DNA of 64,000 nucleotides from QZLE01 sp033852075 (lineage in GTDB: Bacteria; Pseudomonadota; Gammaproteobacteria; QZLD01), in the NCBI GenBank assembly GCA_033852075.1, contig JAWSVC010000018.1:1-64000 (forward strand). Direction: 5' to 3'. The notes below the pieces were generated by a model. The model ran no database searches and was not told the origin of the DNA. It saw nothing but the letters and a program-made list of their open reading frames with translations. Below, one piece after another: positions 51,281-60,935 of this stretch. The position numbers and the translations under genes are program-made. Numbering within the stretch: the first letter of the stretch is position 1; each line of letters opens with the position of its first letter.

Positions 51281-51299
51281 AAGGGAACAGGAAAGCAAA

Positions 51300-52667
51300 T
51301 TGTTTAAATTCGACCTTACACAAATAGCAGTAAAAGTAGGTGGCAGACTTGTCGGCGCTAATGTCGATGCGTTTGAAATTGTCATCGAAAATATTGCTAT
51401 TGATAGCAGGAAGGTTGAAAAAGGTGATCTGTTTGTCGCGATTAAAGGTGAAAACCATGATGGTGCCGATTTTATTTCAGCGGCAGTAGAAAATGGCGCA
51501 GTGGCAGTGATAGCCGAGGCGAAAACTGATATTTCGGTTCCGCAGATAGTAGTAGAAGACGCCTGGAAGGCACTTGCTGCGTTAGGGAATATGGCGCGTG
51601 AGGCAAGTGAGGCTTACTTTGTAGCTGTGACCGGAAGCAATGGTAAGACCACCGTTAAAGAGATGGTTAAGGCAATTTTGTTGGAAGTGGCTCCAACGCA
51701 TGCTAATCAGGGCAATCTGAATAATGAGATTGGTGTGCCGTTAACCATGTTTGCTTTAGGTCAGGAACATAAATATGCAGTGATCGAGATGGGCGCAAGT
51801 AAAAAGGGAGATATCGAATATCTTACCCGGATCGCCCGCCCTGAGATCTCTATAGTAACTAATGCATCTGCAGCTCATCTTCAAGGGTTTGGTGATCTGG
51901 AGGGTGTGGCTAAAACTAAAGGCGAGATTTTTGCGGCGTTACCGGAAGATGGGACTGCAGTAATAAATGCAGATGAAGATTATGCAGGATATTGGAAGGA
52001 TGTATCCGGTACGGAAAATATTATCACCTTTGGTGAATGCCCAACTGCAGACGTAAGACTTGGAAAAATTGATGCAAATGGTGTCGAGATTGAAACCCCT
52101 AATGGAACTTTGCTGCTGAATCTTAAGTTGCCAGGAACGCATAACATCAAAAATGCCATGGCAGCAACTGCTGTTGCGATTGCATTGAATATTCCATTGC
52201 CAACAATAAAAGTTGCTCTGGAAAAGATGAGTTCGGTTAAAGGTCGGCTGTGTTTTCAAAAGGCAAAGGCCGGTGGAACGGTTATTGATGATAGCTATAA
52301 CGCCAATCCTGCATCATTGCAGGCAGGTTTGCAGGTTTTGGCTGAACAGAATGGCGAAAAATGGTTGCTGTTAGGAGATATGGCTGAACTGGGAGATGAC
52401 ACCGAAAAATTGCATGCACAGGCTGCACAAAATGCACACGATCAAGGTGTTACAAGACTATTTGCCTGTGGGGCAAATAGGGAGATTCTGGTTGCAAACT
52501 TTGGAACTGGTGCTCGAGCATATAACGATACGAATATATTGATTGAAGACCTGAATAATGCTCTGAAAGAAGGAATTACCTTGTTGGTTAAAGGTTCAAG
52601 AATGATGAAACTGGATCAGGTAGTGGATGGTATCAGCCTGCGGTCAGAGAATGGAGGGCAGCACTAA
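51300..52667 (+). CDS. murF: UDP-MurNAc-tripeptide D-Ala-D-Ala ligase
   Basis: 455 residues from TTG 51300, supported by AGGAAAG 6 nt upstream and by FDLTQIAVKVGGRLVG right at the start. P-loop VTGSNGKTTVKEM, HANQGNLNNEIGVPLT and DSYNANPASLQAGL are diagnostic. Attaches D-Ala-D-Ala to complete the pentapeptide. Its stop shares a base with the mraY ATG (TAATG). Confidence 0.96.
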   Translation: MFKFDLTQIAVKVGGRLVGANVDAFEIVIENIAIDSRKVEKGDLFVAIKGENHDGADFISAAVENGAVAVIAEAKTDISVPQIVVEDAWKALAALGNMAREASEAYFVAVTGSNGKTTVKEMVKAILLEVAPTHANQGNLNNEIGVPLTMFALGQEHKYAVIEMGASKKGDIEYLTRIARPEISIVTNASAAHLQGFGDLEGVAKTKGEIFAALPEDGTAVINADEDYAGYWKDVSGTENIITFGECPTADVRLGKIDANGVEIETPNGTLLLNLKLPGTHNIKNAMAATAVAIALNIPLPTIKVALEKMSSVKGRLCFQKAKAGGTVIDDSYNANPASLQAGLQVLAEQNGEKWLLLGDMAELGDDTEKLHAQAAQNAHDQGVTRLFACGANREILVANFGTGARAYNDTNILIEDLNNALKEGITLLVKGSRMMKLDQVVDGISLRSENGGQH

Positions 52668-53752
52668 TGTTGCTATATCTCGCTGATTATTTGAGCGAAT
52701 ACTGGAGTGCGCTAAATGCATTTCAATATCTGACCATGCGTGCGATTTTAGGGGTTTTGACCTCATTGGTAATAGCGTTGATTATCGGCCCTAAGACCAT
52801 TCAGCAGCTAGTTAAATATCAGATTGGACAAAATATTCGTGATGATGGACCTGAGAGTCATTTTTCAAAGGCTGGCACTCCAACTATGGGTGGCTTGCTT
52901 ATATTGATAGCAGTGATTGTCTCTACGCTATGCTGGGCAGATCTTTCATCCAAATTTATTTGGATTGTGCTGTTGGTGACAACTGCCTTTGGAATCATCG
53001 GTTTTGTAGATGACTACATCATGCTGATTCTAAAACGCTCCAAGGGGTTATCGGCGCGAGCTAAATATCTTAGCCAGAGCTTGATTGGATTAGCTGTCGC
53101 AATCTATCTGTTCTATACCGCACAAACTTCGGGTGAAACTCAGCTGATTATTCCAGTATTTAAAAACCTGATCTTTGATCTTGAATGGTGGATGTTTATT
53201 CCTCTGGTTTATTTGGTGATTGTTGGTACCAGTAATGCGGTAAACCTTACCGATGGCCTTGATGGTTTGGCAATAATGCCAACCGTAATGGTTGGTGGGG
53301 CCTTAGGTGTATTTGCTTATTTTACTGGGAACAAGGTGTTTGCTGAATATCTTTCTATTCCATATATCTCCGGCACAGGTGAATTGGTCGTATTTGCTAC
53401 CTCTTTGGTAGGTGCTGGACTGGGATTCTTGTGGTTTAACACCTATCCGGCGCAGGTGTTTATGGGCGATGTTGGTTCATTAGCACTAGGTGCAGCTTTG
53501 GGAACTATGGCGGTGTTAGTCAGGCAAGAGCTGGTGTTATTTATCATGGGTGGTGTCTTTGTGCTTGAGACCGTATCGGTAATCATGCAAGTGGCATCAT
53601 TTAAAACTACAGGGAAACGAATTTTTAAGATGGCTCCTATACATCATCACTTTGAACTGAAGGGGTGGCCGGAGCCAAAGGTAATTGTACGCTTTTGGAT
53701 TGTAACCGTAATCTTGGTTTTGATTGGGTTGGCAACGCTAAAAGTAAGGTAG
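52667..53752 (+). CDS. mraY: Phospho-MurNAc-pentapeptide translocase
   Basis: 361 residues, ten predicted membrane helices. Makes lipid I on undecaprenyl phosphate. Signatures: GTPTMGGLLIL, FVDDYIMLILKRSKGL (Asp-Asp), NLTDGLDGLAIMP, FMGDVGSLALG and the histidine cluster APIHHHFELKGWPE. A GGAGGG ribosome-binding site lies inside the murF end. Confidence 0.98.
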   Translation: MLLYLADYLSEYWSALNAFQYLTMRAILGVLTSLVIALIIGPKTIQQLVKYQIGQNIRDDGPESHFSKAGTPTMGGLLILIAVIVSTLCWADLSSKFIWIVLLVTTAFGIIGFVDDYIMLILKRSKGLSARAKYLSQSLIGLAVAIYLFYTAQTSGETQLIIPVFKNLIFDLEWWMFIPLVYLVIVGTSNAVNLTDGLDGLAIMPTVMVGGALGVFAYFTGNKVFAEYLSIPYISGTGELVVFATSLVGAGLGFLWFNTYPAQVFMGDVGSLALGAALGTMAVLVRQELVLFIMGGVFVLETVSVIMQVASFKTTGKRIFKMAPIHHHFELKGWPEPKVIVRFWIVTVILVLIGLATLKVR

Positions 53753-53786
53753 TCGAACGAGCGAATGTAGTTAAGGGCAAGAGTAA

Positions 53787-55175
53787 GTGCACAAAGATCT
53801 ACAAAAGATAAATGGTAAGGTAGTAATTGTCGGTTTGGGAATAACCGGTATCGCCTGCGCTCGTTTCTTTAAAAAGATGGGTATTGAGGTTGCGGTTACA
53901 GATAGTCGGGAAAAACCACCTTGTCTGGAGCAGTTTCAAAATGAGTTTTCCGGAAGTGATATTGCTTTGGGGGAATTTGATGAAGAGATGTTGGTTGGAG
54001 CCAACGTTATCATTGTAAGTCCAGGAGTTTCGTTACGCGAACCAGCCTTAATGAAGGCCGCTATGTCGGGGGTGCGTATCTGGGGTGAGATTGAAGTATT
54101 TGCCAGATTTGTAAATGCCAGAGTTATAGCGATTACCGGATCAAATGGTAAAAGTACTGTTACTACTCTGGTAGCCAAGATGCTTGAAACAGCCGGAAAA
54201 AAGGTAGCAGTTGGTGGTAATCTTGGAACTCCTGCAGTTGCGCTGATAACTGATGAAGCGCCTGATTTTTATGTGGTTGAGGTATCCAGTTTTCAGCTTG
54301 AATCTACATTCTCGCTTTGCCCTGCTTCTGCGGTAATTCTGAATATAAGCGAAGATCATATGGATCGTTACAGTTCAATTGAGGAATATGTCAACGCCAA
54401 GAAAAGAATTGCTCGTGGTTATGGTGACGTGGTTGTAAATATGGATGATATGCAAACCAGAGATCTGTTATATACCGTTGAACCAACCAGAAGGATACAT
54501 ACCTATACTTTGAATCCACCTCAGGAAAATGGTTTTGGTCTGCGTAGAAATGATGCTGATGTTGGTGCAGATGGTAAGGGTAATATTTGGATCTATTTTG
54601 ATGAAAGACCAATTATGGCGATTGCTGATATAAAGATTCCTGGTATGCATAACGTATCCAATGTATTGGCAGCAATAGCGCTTGTGTATGCGGTTGATAT
54701 CGATTTTAAATCGATGGTAGATGCTGTAAAAGAATTTGCTGGATTGGATCATAGAACCCAATGGGTAGCGCGGGCTAATGGAGTTGATTGGTATAACGAT
54801 TCAAAGGCAACAAATGTAGGAGCAACATTAGCTGCAGTAAATGGGATGGGTGATAACCTGATTCTTATTATGGGTGGCGATGGCAAAGGAGCGGATTTCT
54901 CTCCATTAGAAAAAGAATTTGCAGGCAGCGTAAAGCTGGTAGTGTTGATTGGTAAAGATGCCTTGGATGTTGAAAAGGGGTTGAATGACGTAGCCAAGGT
55001 TTTATATGCAGGTACCATGAAAGAGGCTGTAGAAATAGCAAATGAGAATGCAGTTGCAGGGGATAAAGTACTTCTTTCACCTGCATGCGCAAGTTGGGAT
55101 ATGTTTAACGGTTATGCTGAGCGTGGCGCTGAGTTTGTAGCCAGAGTTAAAGAAATAACCGGGACGGAGGCTTAA
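53787..55175 (+). CDS. murD: UDP-MurNAc-L-Ala:D-Glu ligase
   Basis: 462 residues from GTG 53787. VIVGLGITGIACARFF forms the N-terminal nucleotide-binding-like fold. P-loop AITGSNGKSTVTTL, SSFQLESTF, DHMDRY and NDSKATNVGAT follow. Adds D-glutamate to UDP-MurNAc-L-Ala. The ftsW GTG follows the stop directly. Confidence 0.96.
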   Translation: MHKDLQKINGKVVIVGLGITGIACARFFKKMGIEVAVTDSREKPPCLEQFQNEFSGSDIALGEFDEEMLVGANVIIVSPGVSLREPALMKAAMSGVRIWGEIEVFARFVNARVIAITGSNGKSTVTTLVAKMLETAGKKVAVGGNLGTPAVALITDEAPDFYVVEVSSFQLESTFSLCPASAVILNISEDHMDRYSSIEEYVNAKKRIARGYGDVVVNMDDMQTRDLLYTVEPTRRIHTYTLNPPQENGFGLRRNDADVGADGKGNIWIYFDERPIMAIADIKIPGMHNVSNVLAAIALVYAVDIDFKSMVDAVKEFAGLDHRTQWVARANGVDWYNDSKATNVGATLAAVNGMGDNLILIMGGDGKGADFSPLEKEFAGSVKLVVLIGKDALDVEKGLNDVAKVLYAGTMKEAVEIANENAVAGDKVLLSPACASWDMFNGYAERGAEFVARVKEITGTEA

Positions 55176-56447
55176 GTGATAGCAGCATGTTTGCCATTTG
55201 CCAGTTTGTCCAGAAATAGGGCCGAAGCATCGCCAAAGATGCGAGCGCCAGCTATTTCGGCAAATCTGGATATGGCGCTAGTGGGCGTCATCGTGTTATT
55301 GCTTGGTATCGGTTTGGTAATGGTAGCGTCGTCGTCAATTTCTATTGCAGAAAAGCAGATGGCGAATCCATTTCATTATTTAATACGTCAAATGGTATTT
55401 GTGATTGCAGGGATAACTGCTGGTGTAATAGCGATTAATATTCCAATTAAGGTATGGGAAAAAATGGGGTTAATGTTGGTTATTGCAGCATATGCGTTAT
55501 TGATATTGGTTCTGATTCCAGGAATTGGCAAGACGGTTAATGGTAGTACCAGGTGGATTCCTTTGGGGCTGATAAATTTGCAAGCATCAGAAGCAGTAAA
55601 GCTATTAATGATTATCTATATGGGTGGTTATCTGGTGCGTAGAGGAGAAAATGTTCGTGAGTCTTTTCGTGGTTTCTGTGTGCCGATGGGGTTGTTAGCG
55701 GTTACTGCGATATTGCTATTGTTAGAGCCGGATTTTGGAGCAACAGTAGTGATTGCTACAACATGTATGGGCATGTTGTTTCTTGCTGGTGCTAGGCTTT
55801 GGCAATTTGCAATGCTATCAGGCTTTGCATTAGGAGCTATGTCTATTCTTGCTGTTACATCACCATACCGTTTGCAAAGGCTAACTGCATTTTTGAATCC
55901 TTGGGAAGATCCATTTAATAGCGGATTTCAGTTAACGCAATCTTTGATAGCTATCGGTAGCGGTAATTGGTTTGGTGCAGGATTAGGTAATAGCGTGCAA
56001 AAACTGTTTTATTTGCCAGAGGCGCATACCGACTTTCTTTTTGCGGTATATGCAGAAGAGATGGGCTTGGTTGGTGTGGCGGTGTTAATAGCTTTGTATG
56101 GATTTGTTGTATTGCGGGCAATGCGTATTGGCGCAACTTCGGAGGCAGACGGTAGAACAGTTGGTGGTTACTTGTCTTATGGAATCGCCATATGGATCGG
56201 AATGCAGGCATTTGTCAATATGGGCGTAAATATGGGTGTATTGCCAACAAAGGGACTGACATTACCACTAATGAGTTATGGTGGAAGCAGTCTGATCATA
56301 ATGTGTGCATCTTTGGGAATATTGTTGCGGGTTGACTATGAAAATCGGTCTGCTCATGTTTCTGCATCAAAGGTTGAAGTGTTAGCGGCAGGAACCAAAA
56401 AAAGCACTAAGAAAACAGGAAAGAATAAAGCGGAGAAATCTGAATAG
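55176..56447 (+). CDS. ftsW: Septal peptidoglycan glycosyltransferase FtsW
   Basis: 423 residues, SEDS family. GTG start with GGAGG 5 nt upstream inside murD. Polytopic, with the conserved SEDS segments RWIPLGLINLQASEAVKLL, LLEPDFGATVV, WEDPFNSGFQLTQSLIAIGSG split around NPW, FLFAVYAEEMG and the end motif LPLMSYGGSSLI. The lysine-rich cytoplasmic tail (KKSTKKTGKNKAEKSE) is longer than the core needs. Pairs with FtsI. Confidence 0.97.
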   Translation: MIAACLPFASLSRNRAEASPKMRAPAISANLDMALVGVIVLLLGIGLVMVASSSISIAEKQMANPFHYLIRQMVFVIAGITAGVIAINIPIKVWEKMGLMLVIAAYALLILVLIPGIGKTVNGSTRWIPLGLINLQASEAVKLLMIIYMGGYLVRRGENVRESFRGFCVPMGLLAVTAILLLLEPDFGATVVIATTCMGMLFLAGARLWQFAMLSGFALGAMSILAVTSPYRLQRLTAFLNPWEDPFNSGFQLTQSLIAIGSGNWFGAGLGNSVQKLFYLPEAHTDFLFAVYAEEMGLVGVAVLIALYGFVVLRAMRIGATSEADGRTVGGYLSYGIAIWIGMQAFVNMGVNMGVLPTKGLTLPLMSYGGSSLIIMCASLGILLRVDYENRSAHVSASKVEVLAAGTKKSTKKTGKNKAEKSE

Positions 56448-56448
56448 A

Positions 56449-57570
56449 ATGGCGACAGAAATGGAAAAACAGGCGCCAGTTTTGATAATGGCAGGAGGAA
56501 CCGGAGGACATATCTTCCCGGCTCTTGCTGTTGCGAATGCTATTCAGGACAAGGGGGGGGCTGTGGTTTGGCTGGGTGCCGAAAGTGGGATGGAGAGCAG
56601 AATAATTCCCAAGCAAGGAATTGATATCAAATATATCCGTATCAGTGGTTTTAGAGGGAAAGGTCTGCTGAATAAGTTAATAACTCCATTTAGAATTGTT
56701 GATGCGATAGTGCAGGCTATGAAGATTCTGCGCCGTATTAAACCAAGAGCTGTTTTAGGAATGGGAGGGTATGTTACCGGGCCGGGTGGCATTGCTGCAT
56801 GGCTATTGGGAATACCTCTATATATACACGAGCAAAATGCTATAGCCGGTATGACAAATAGGATTCTAGCGCATTTTGCTACAAAGGTTTTCGAGGCATT
56901 TCCCTGTAGTTTTACCCAAACCTCAAAGCTTACTTGTTCTGGTAATCCTGTAAGAAAGGGATTTTATAAGTTAACAGAAGTTGAAGAAAGATTTGCTGAG
57001 CGTGAAGGCAAGATAAATTTACTGGTTCTTGGGGGGAGTCTTGGTGCCAAGGTGCTAAATGAGGTAGTACCGGAAACAGTTGGCAAAATGGATGCTGAAA
57101 CAAGACCCAATATTCTTCATCAGGCAGGTGAAAAAACGATTGAGATTGCGCGGCGACAATACGTGGAAGCAGGTGTGACGGCAGAAGTAATGCCATTTAT
57201 TGAAGATATGGCGCAGGCGTATGAGTGGGCGGATATGGTTATTTGTCGTGCTGGAGCGCTGACAATAGCCGAGATAACAGTGGTAGGCGTTCCTGCGATA
57301 TTGGTGCCATTTCCACATGCAGTGGATGATCATCAAACTGAAAATGCACGCTATTTGTCGGCAGCAGGTGCAGCGGTATTGATTGCACAGGATAGGTTGA
57401 ATGCCGATTGTTTGTATCAAGAGATGACAAAGCTAATTCAGGATAAAAAACTGCGTATAAAGATGGCAAAAATGGCAAAAGAATTGGCAAAAGAGAATGC
57501 TGTAGAGATCATTGCGCAGCAATGTTTGCAGCAGGAAGATCTACAAGATAAAGGTTTGGAGAAAGAGTAA
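56449..57570 (+). CDS. murG: Lipid II synthase MurG
   Basis: 373 residues. GT-B glycosyltransferase adding GlcNAc to lipid I on the inner membrane face. Gly-rich loop MAGGTGGHIFPALAVA, LGMGGYVTGPGG, HEQNAIAGMTNR, second-domain GGSLGAKVLNEVVP, and CRAGALTIAEIT plus HAVDDHQTENA. The ATG is one base after the ftsW stop. Confidence 0.97.
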   Translation: MATEMEKQAPVLIMAGGTGGHIFPALAVANAIQDKGGAVVWLGAESGMESRIIPKQGIDIKYIRISGFRGKGLLNKLITPFRIVDAIVQAMKILRRIKPRAVLGMGGYVTGPGGIAAWLLGIPLYIHEQNAIAGMTNRILAHFATKVFEAFPCSFTQTSKLTCSGNPVRKGFYKLTEVEERFAEREGKINLLVLGGSLGAKVLNEVVPETVGKMDAETRPNILHQAGEKTIEIARRQYVEAGVTAEVMPFIEDMAQAYEWADMVICRAGALTIAEITVVGVPAILVPFPHAVDDHQTENARYLSAAGAAVLIAQDRLNADCLYQEMTKLIQDKKLRIKMAKMAKELAKENAVEIIAQQCLQQEDLQDKGLEKE

Positions 57571-59016
57571 GTGGTGTTATCTGAAGACAGATTAATAGGG
57601 CGAAGAACAACCGATGCAATGGGAAGGGTGCGTCACATCCATCTTATTGGAATCGGTGGCTCAGGTATGGGTGGAATCGCCGAAGTGTTATTAAATCTGG
57701 GGTATGAGGTTTCCGGGTCAGATATAAAAGAAAATTCGGTGACCAAAAGATTGGTAGATAATGGAGCCAAAGTAACTATTGGTCATGCGGCAAAAAATGT
57801 ATCTGGTGCCGACGCAGTAGTGGTTTCATCAGCGGTTAATGAACAAAACCCCGAGGTGGTTGCTGCTCGTGAAAGCAGAATCCCTGTAGTGCCAAGGGCG
57901 GAGATGCTTTCTGAACTGATGCGTTTTCGGATTGGGATCGCAATTGCCGGTACTCATGGCAAGACTACGACTACCAGTTTGGTTGCAAGCGTATTGGCTG
58001 AGGCAAACCTTGATCCAACCTATGTAATTGGTGGTAGATTAAATAGTTCGGCTAGTCATGCCAAACTTGGTTTGGGACAGTATTTAGTGGCAGAGGCAGA
58101 CGAGAGTGATGCATCATTCTTATATCTGCAACCAACAATGGCCGTGGTAACTAATATCGATGCTGATCATCTTTCAACTTATGATGGTGATTTTGGTAGA
58201 TTAAAGGATACCTTTGCGGAATTTTTGCATCATCTGCCATTCTATGGGTTGGCGGTGCTGTGTGTAGATAATGAAACCATCAGAGAACTTTTGCCGGAGG
58301 TAACTCGGCCAGTAGTGACATACGGTATCGATAATGATGCTGACTACATGGCTTATAACATCGAGCAAACCGGTACTAAGGTTAGCTTCTCTGTAAAGAC
58401 AAAAGGCAGAGATGCTGATTTGCAGGTAACTCTGAATCTTCCGGGAAAGCACAATGTGCTAAATGCCCTGGCTGCGATTGCAATTGCTGAAGAATTAGAG
58501 ATTGAAGATAGATATATTCAATCTGCATTGGAAGGATTTCAGGGGATCGGGCGTCGGTTCCAAATGAATGGAACTATGCATATGACAGATGGTGAAGTGT
58601 TATTTGTTGATGATTATGGACACCATCCAATTGAAGTAGAAGCAACTCTTCAGGCAGCGCGCGCCAGCTATCCGGATAAACGTTTGGTTTTAGTATTTCA
58701 ACCGCACAGATATTCGCGTACTCGTGATTTATTTGACGATTTTGCTCATGTGCTTAGCAGTGTCGATTCGTTGGTATTGGCAGAGGTGTATGCGGCCGGT
58801 GAAGAAAAGATTAGTGGTGCAGATGGTAGAAGTTTGGCACGTGCAATACGTCAAAGAGGAAAGGTTGATCCTGTATTTGTTGAGGATTTAGAAGAGTTGC
58901 CAGAGGTATTAGCAGGTGTTCTTAATGGAAATGAAGTAGTGCTGACCATGGGGGCCGGAAGTATTGGAACGGCCGCGCAAGGGTTGGTGAAAAAGATAGA
59001 GTTGATAGGCAAATAG
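57571..59016 (+). CDS. murC: UDP-N-acetylmuramate:L-alanine ligase
   Basis: 481 residues from GTG 57571, directly after murG. HLIGIGGSGMGGIAEVL, P-loop AIAGTHGKTTTTSL, VAEADESDASFL and DDYGHHPIEVEATL are complete. The first dedicated peptide-ligase step. An internal ATG at codon 17 (MGRVRHIHL) is an alternative start nearer the family N-terminus. Confidence 0.96.
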   Translation: MVLSEDRLIGRRTTDAMGRVRHIHLIGIGGSGMGGIAEVLLNLGYEVSGSDIKENSVTKRLVDNGAKVTIGHAAKNVSGADAVVVSSAVNEQNPEVVAARESRIPVVPRAEMLSELMRFRIGIAIAGTHGKTTTTSLVASVLAEANLDPTYVIGGRLNSSASHAKLGLGQYLVAEADESDASFLYLQPTMAVVTNIDADHLSTYDGDFGRLKDTFAEFLHHLPFYGLAVLCVDNETIRELLPEVTRPVVTYGIDNDADYMAYNIEQTGTKVSFSVKTKGRDADLQVTLNLPGKHNVLNALAAIAIAEELEIEDRYIQSALEGFQGIGRRFQMNGTMHMTDGEVLFVDDYGHHPIEVEATLQAARASYPDKRLVLVFQPHRYSRTRDLFDDFAHVLSSVDSLVLAEVYAAGEEKISGADGRSLARAIRQRGKVDPVFVEDLEELPEVLAGVLNGNEVVLTMGAGSIGTAAQGLVKKIELIGK

Positions 59017-59018
59017 GG

Positions 59019-59969
59019 TTGGTAGATAGGGCGATGATGGCAGCGATGAAAATAGATAATCAGCAAAAGCCTATGAGAGGCGAGTTGCTTTATCGTGCCA
59101 GATTAGAGCAGTTTACCACTTGGCGTGTTGGCGGAGAGGCTGATGTTATTTATCGTCCAGCTGATATTGAAGATTTTGCAGGTTTTATCGCAGCCAATCA
59201 GGACAAACAGATAACTGTACTGGGTGCTGGAAGTAATGTATTGATTCGTGATGGAGGTATACAAGGTGCGGTGGTTATTACTGCCGGAACCATGAATATG
59301 ATCAATAATGATGAAGAATTATTCCATGTTGAGGCAGGCGTAAGTTGTCCGGGATTTGCCAGAGCTTGTCGCAAAAAACATATGGCCGGAGCTGAATTTT
59401 TATCTGGAATTCCAGGCACTATTGGCGGGGCAATCAGAATGAATGCCGGGGCTTATGGTGCTGAAATCTGGGGTTTGGTAGAGAAGATTGAGATTGTAGA
59501 TAGACAGGGTCAGATTCAGGAGGTTACCAAAGAACAGGTTGAGTATGGTTATCGTTACTGTAATCTGCCAGAAGATAGTTGGGTGGTTGCAGCGTATTTA
59601 CGCTTGCGCAAGGCTGAAACTCAAGAGCTGGAACAGATACATGCTAACGTAAAGTCACTACAGCAAAAACGTAGCGAAACTCAACCTCTGAATGAATTTA
59701 ACTGTGGGTCAGTATTTAAGAATCCTCAGGGTGATTATGCGGCAAGGTTGATAGAGGCTGCAGGGTTAAAAGGACATATGATTGGTGGAGCGCAGGTTTC
59801 GACTAAGCATGCAAACTTTATCGTGAATACTGGTGCCGCGACCGCAGCAGATATCGAAGAATTGATAAATGAAGTAAGAGCAAAGGTTAAACAAGTCCAT
59901 GGTGTAGATCTAGAAAGCGAAGTAAAGATCATTGGCGAAAAAAACAGGAAAAAGGTGAGTGATGAGTAA
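59019..59969 (+). CDS. murB: UDP-N-acetylenolpyruvoylglucosamine reductase
   Basis: 316 residues in the longest form (TTG 59019). ATGs at 59034, 59037 and 59046 are equally plausible, the one at 59037 having AGGG 5 nt upstream. FAD-binding TTWRVGGEADVIYRP, LGAGSNVLIRDGG, SGIPGTIGGAIRMNAGAYG, catalytic YRYC and NCGSVFKNP, and the final IIGE. murB inside the dcw cluster is common outside the Enterobacteriaceae. Confidence 0.95.
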   Translation: MVDRAMMAAMKIDNQQKPMRGELLYRARLEQFTTWRVGGEADVIYRPADIEDFAGFIAANQDKQITVLGAGSNVLIRDGGIQGAVVITAGTMNMINNDEELFHVEAGVSCPGFARACRKKHMAGAEFLSGIPGTIGGAIRMNAGAYGAEIWGLVEKIEIVDRQGQIQEVTKEQVEYGYRYCNLPEDSWVVAAYLRLRKAETQELEQIHANVKSLQQKRSETQPLNEFNCGSVFKNPQGDYAARLIEAAGLKGHMIGGAQVSTKHANFIVNTGAATAADIEELINEVRAKVKQVHGVDLESEVKIIGEKNRKKVSDE

Positions 59970-60924
59970 CAAAGGTGGGCAAACGGCTGCTATTGATCCA
60001 AAGCAAAGAGATCCTAAAGAATACGGCAAGGTGGCAGTACTAATGGGAGGCTGGGCTGCGGAAAGAGAGGTGTCTCTAAATAGTGGAAATGCCGTACTTG
60101 ATGCCCTTAAATCAGCTGGTGTTGATGCTCATGCAGTAGTAGTTGATAGAGAAAATGTGGTTACCGAGATCGAAAAAGGTCAGTTTAATCGCGCCTTTAA
60201 TATTCTGCATGGGCGTGGTGGTGAAGATGGCGTAATTCAGGGCTTTTTAGAAACCCTTGGTATTCCATATACCGGAAGTGGAATCATGGCATCCAGTGTT
60301 GCTATGGATAAATTACGTACCAAACAGATGTGGATGGGCGCGGGTATGCGCTCTCCTGCAATATATATAACCACCAATGATGATATTGACTATGCAGCAA
60401 TTGATAATCTTGGTTATCCGGTAATGGTAAAACCTATTCATGAAGGTTCAAGCATAGGCATGAGCAAAGTGGATGATATATCTGATCTAGATGAAGCTTG
60501 GGAATTGGCTCGCGAATACGATAGTACCGTCATGGTAGAGAAATGGATAAAAGGAACTGAGTACACTGCAGCAATCGTAAACGGTGAATCATTGCCATTG
60601 ATTCGTTTGGATACTCCAGAAGAGTTTTACGATTACGATGCCAAGTATACGCTGAATACAACCCAGTATTTTTGTCCGTCTGGTTTATCGCAGGAACGTG
60701 AAGCAGAGCTTAAGGCTTTAACAAGAATTGCATTTGGTGCAGTTGGTGCTAAAGGCTGGGGACGAGTTGATTTTATCCTGGATGATGAGGATATTCCGTG
60801 GTTGATTGAGGTAAATACTGTGCCAGGAATGACAGATCACTCTTTGGTGCCAATGGCAGCTGAAGCGGCAGGAATAGATTTTGAAGAGCTGGTTTTAAGA
60901 ATACTTGAAACCAGTATGGAATAA
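59962..60924 (+). CDS. ddlB: D-alanine--D-alanine ligase
   Basis: About 320 residues. ATP-grasp enzyme making D-Ala-D-Ala for MurF. VLMGGWAAEREVSLNSG, LHGRGGEDGVIQGFLE, VMVKPIHEGSSIGMSKV, EKWIKGTEYTAAIV, GWGRVDFILDD and IEVNTVPGMTDHSLVP are intact. Start taken as ATG 59962 (AAGG just upstream), though GTG 59959 is in frame. It overlaps the end of murB by 8 nt. Confidence 0.96.
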   Translation: MSNKGGQTAAIDPKQRDPKEYGKVAVLMGGWAAEREVSLNSGNAVLDALKSAGVDAHAVVVDRENVVTEIEKGQFNRAFNILHGRGGEDGVIQGFLETLGIPYTGSGIMASSVAMDKLRTKQMWMGAGMRSPAIYITTNDDIDYAAIDNLGYPVMVKPIHEGSSIGMSKVDDISDLDEAWELAREYDSTVMVEKWIKGTEYTAAIVNGESLPLIRLDTPEEFYDYDAKYTLNTTQYFCPSGLSQEREAELKALTRIAFGAVGAKGWGRVDFILDDEDIPWLIEVNTVPGMTDHSLVPMAAEAAGIDFEELVLRILETSME

Positions 60925-60935
60925 GGAGCATAACG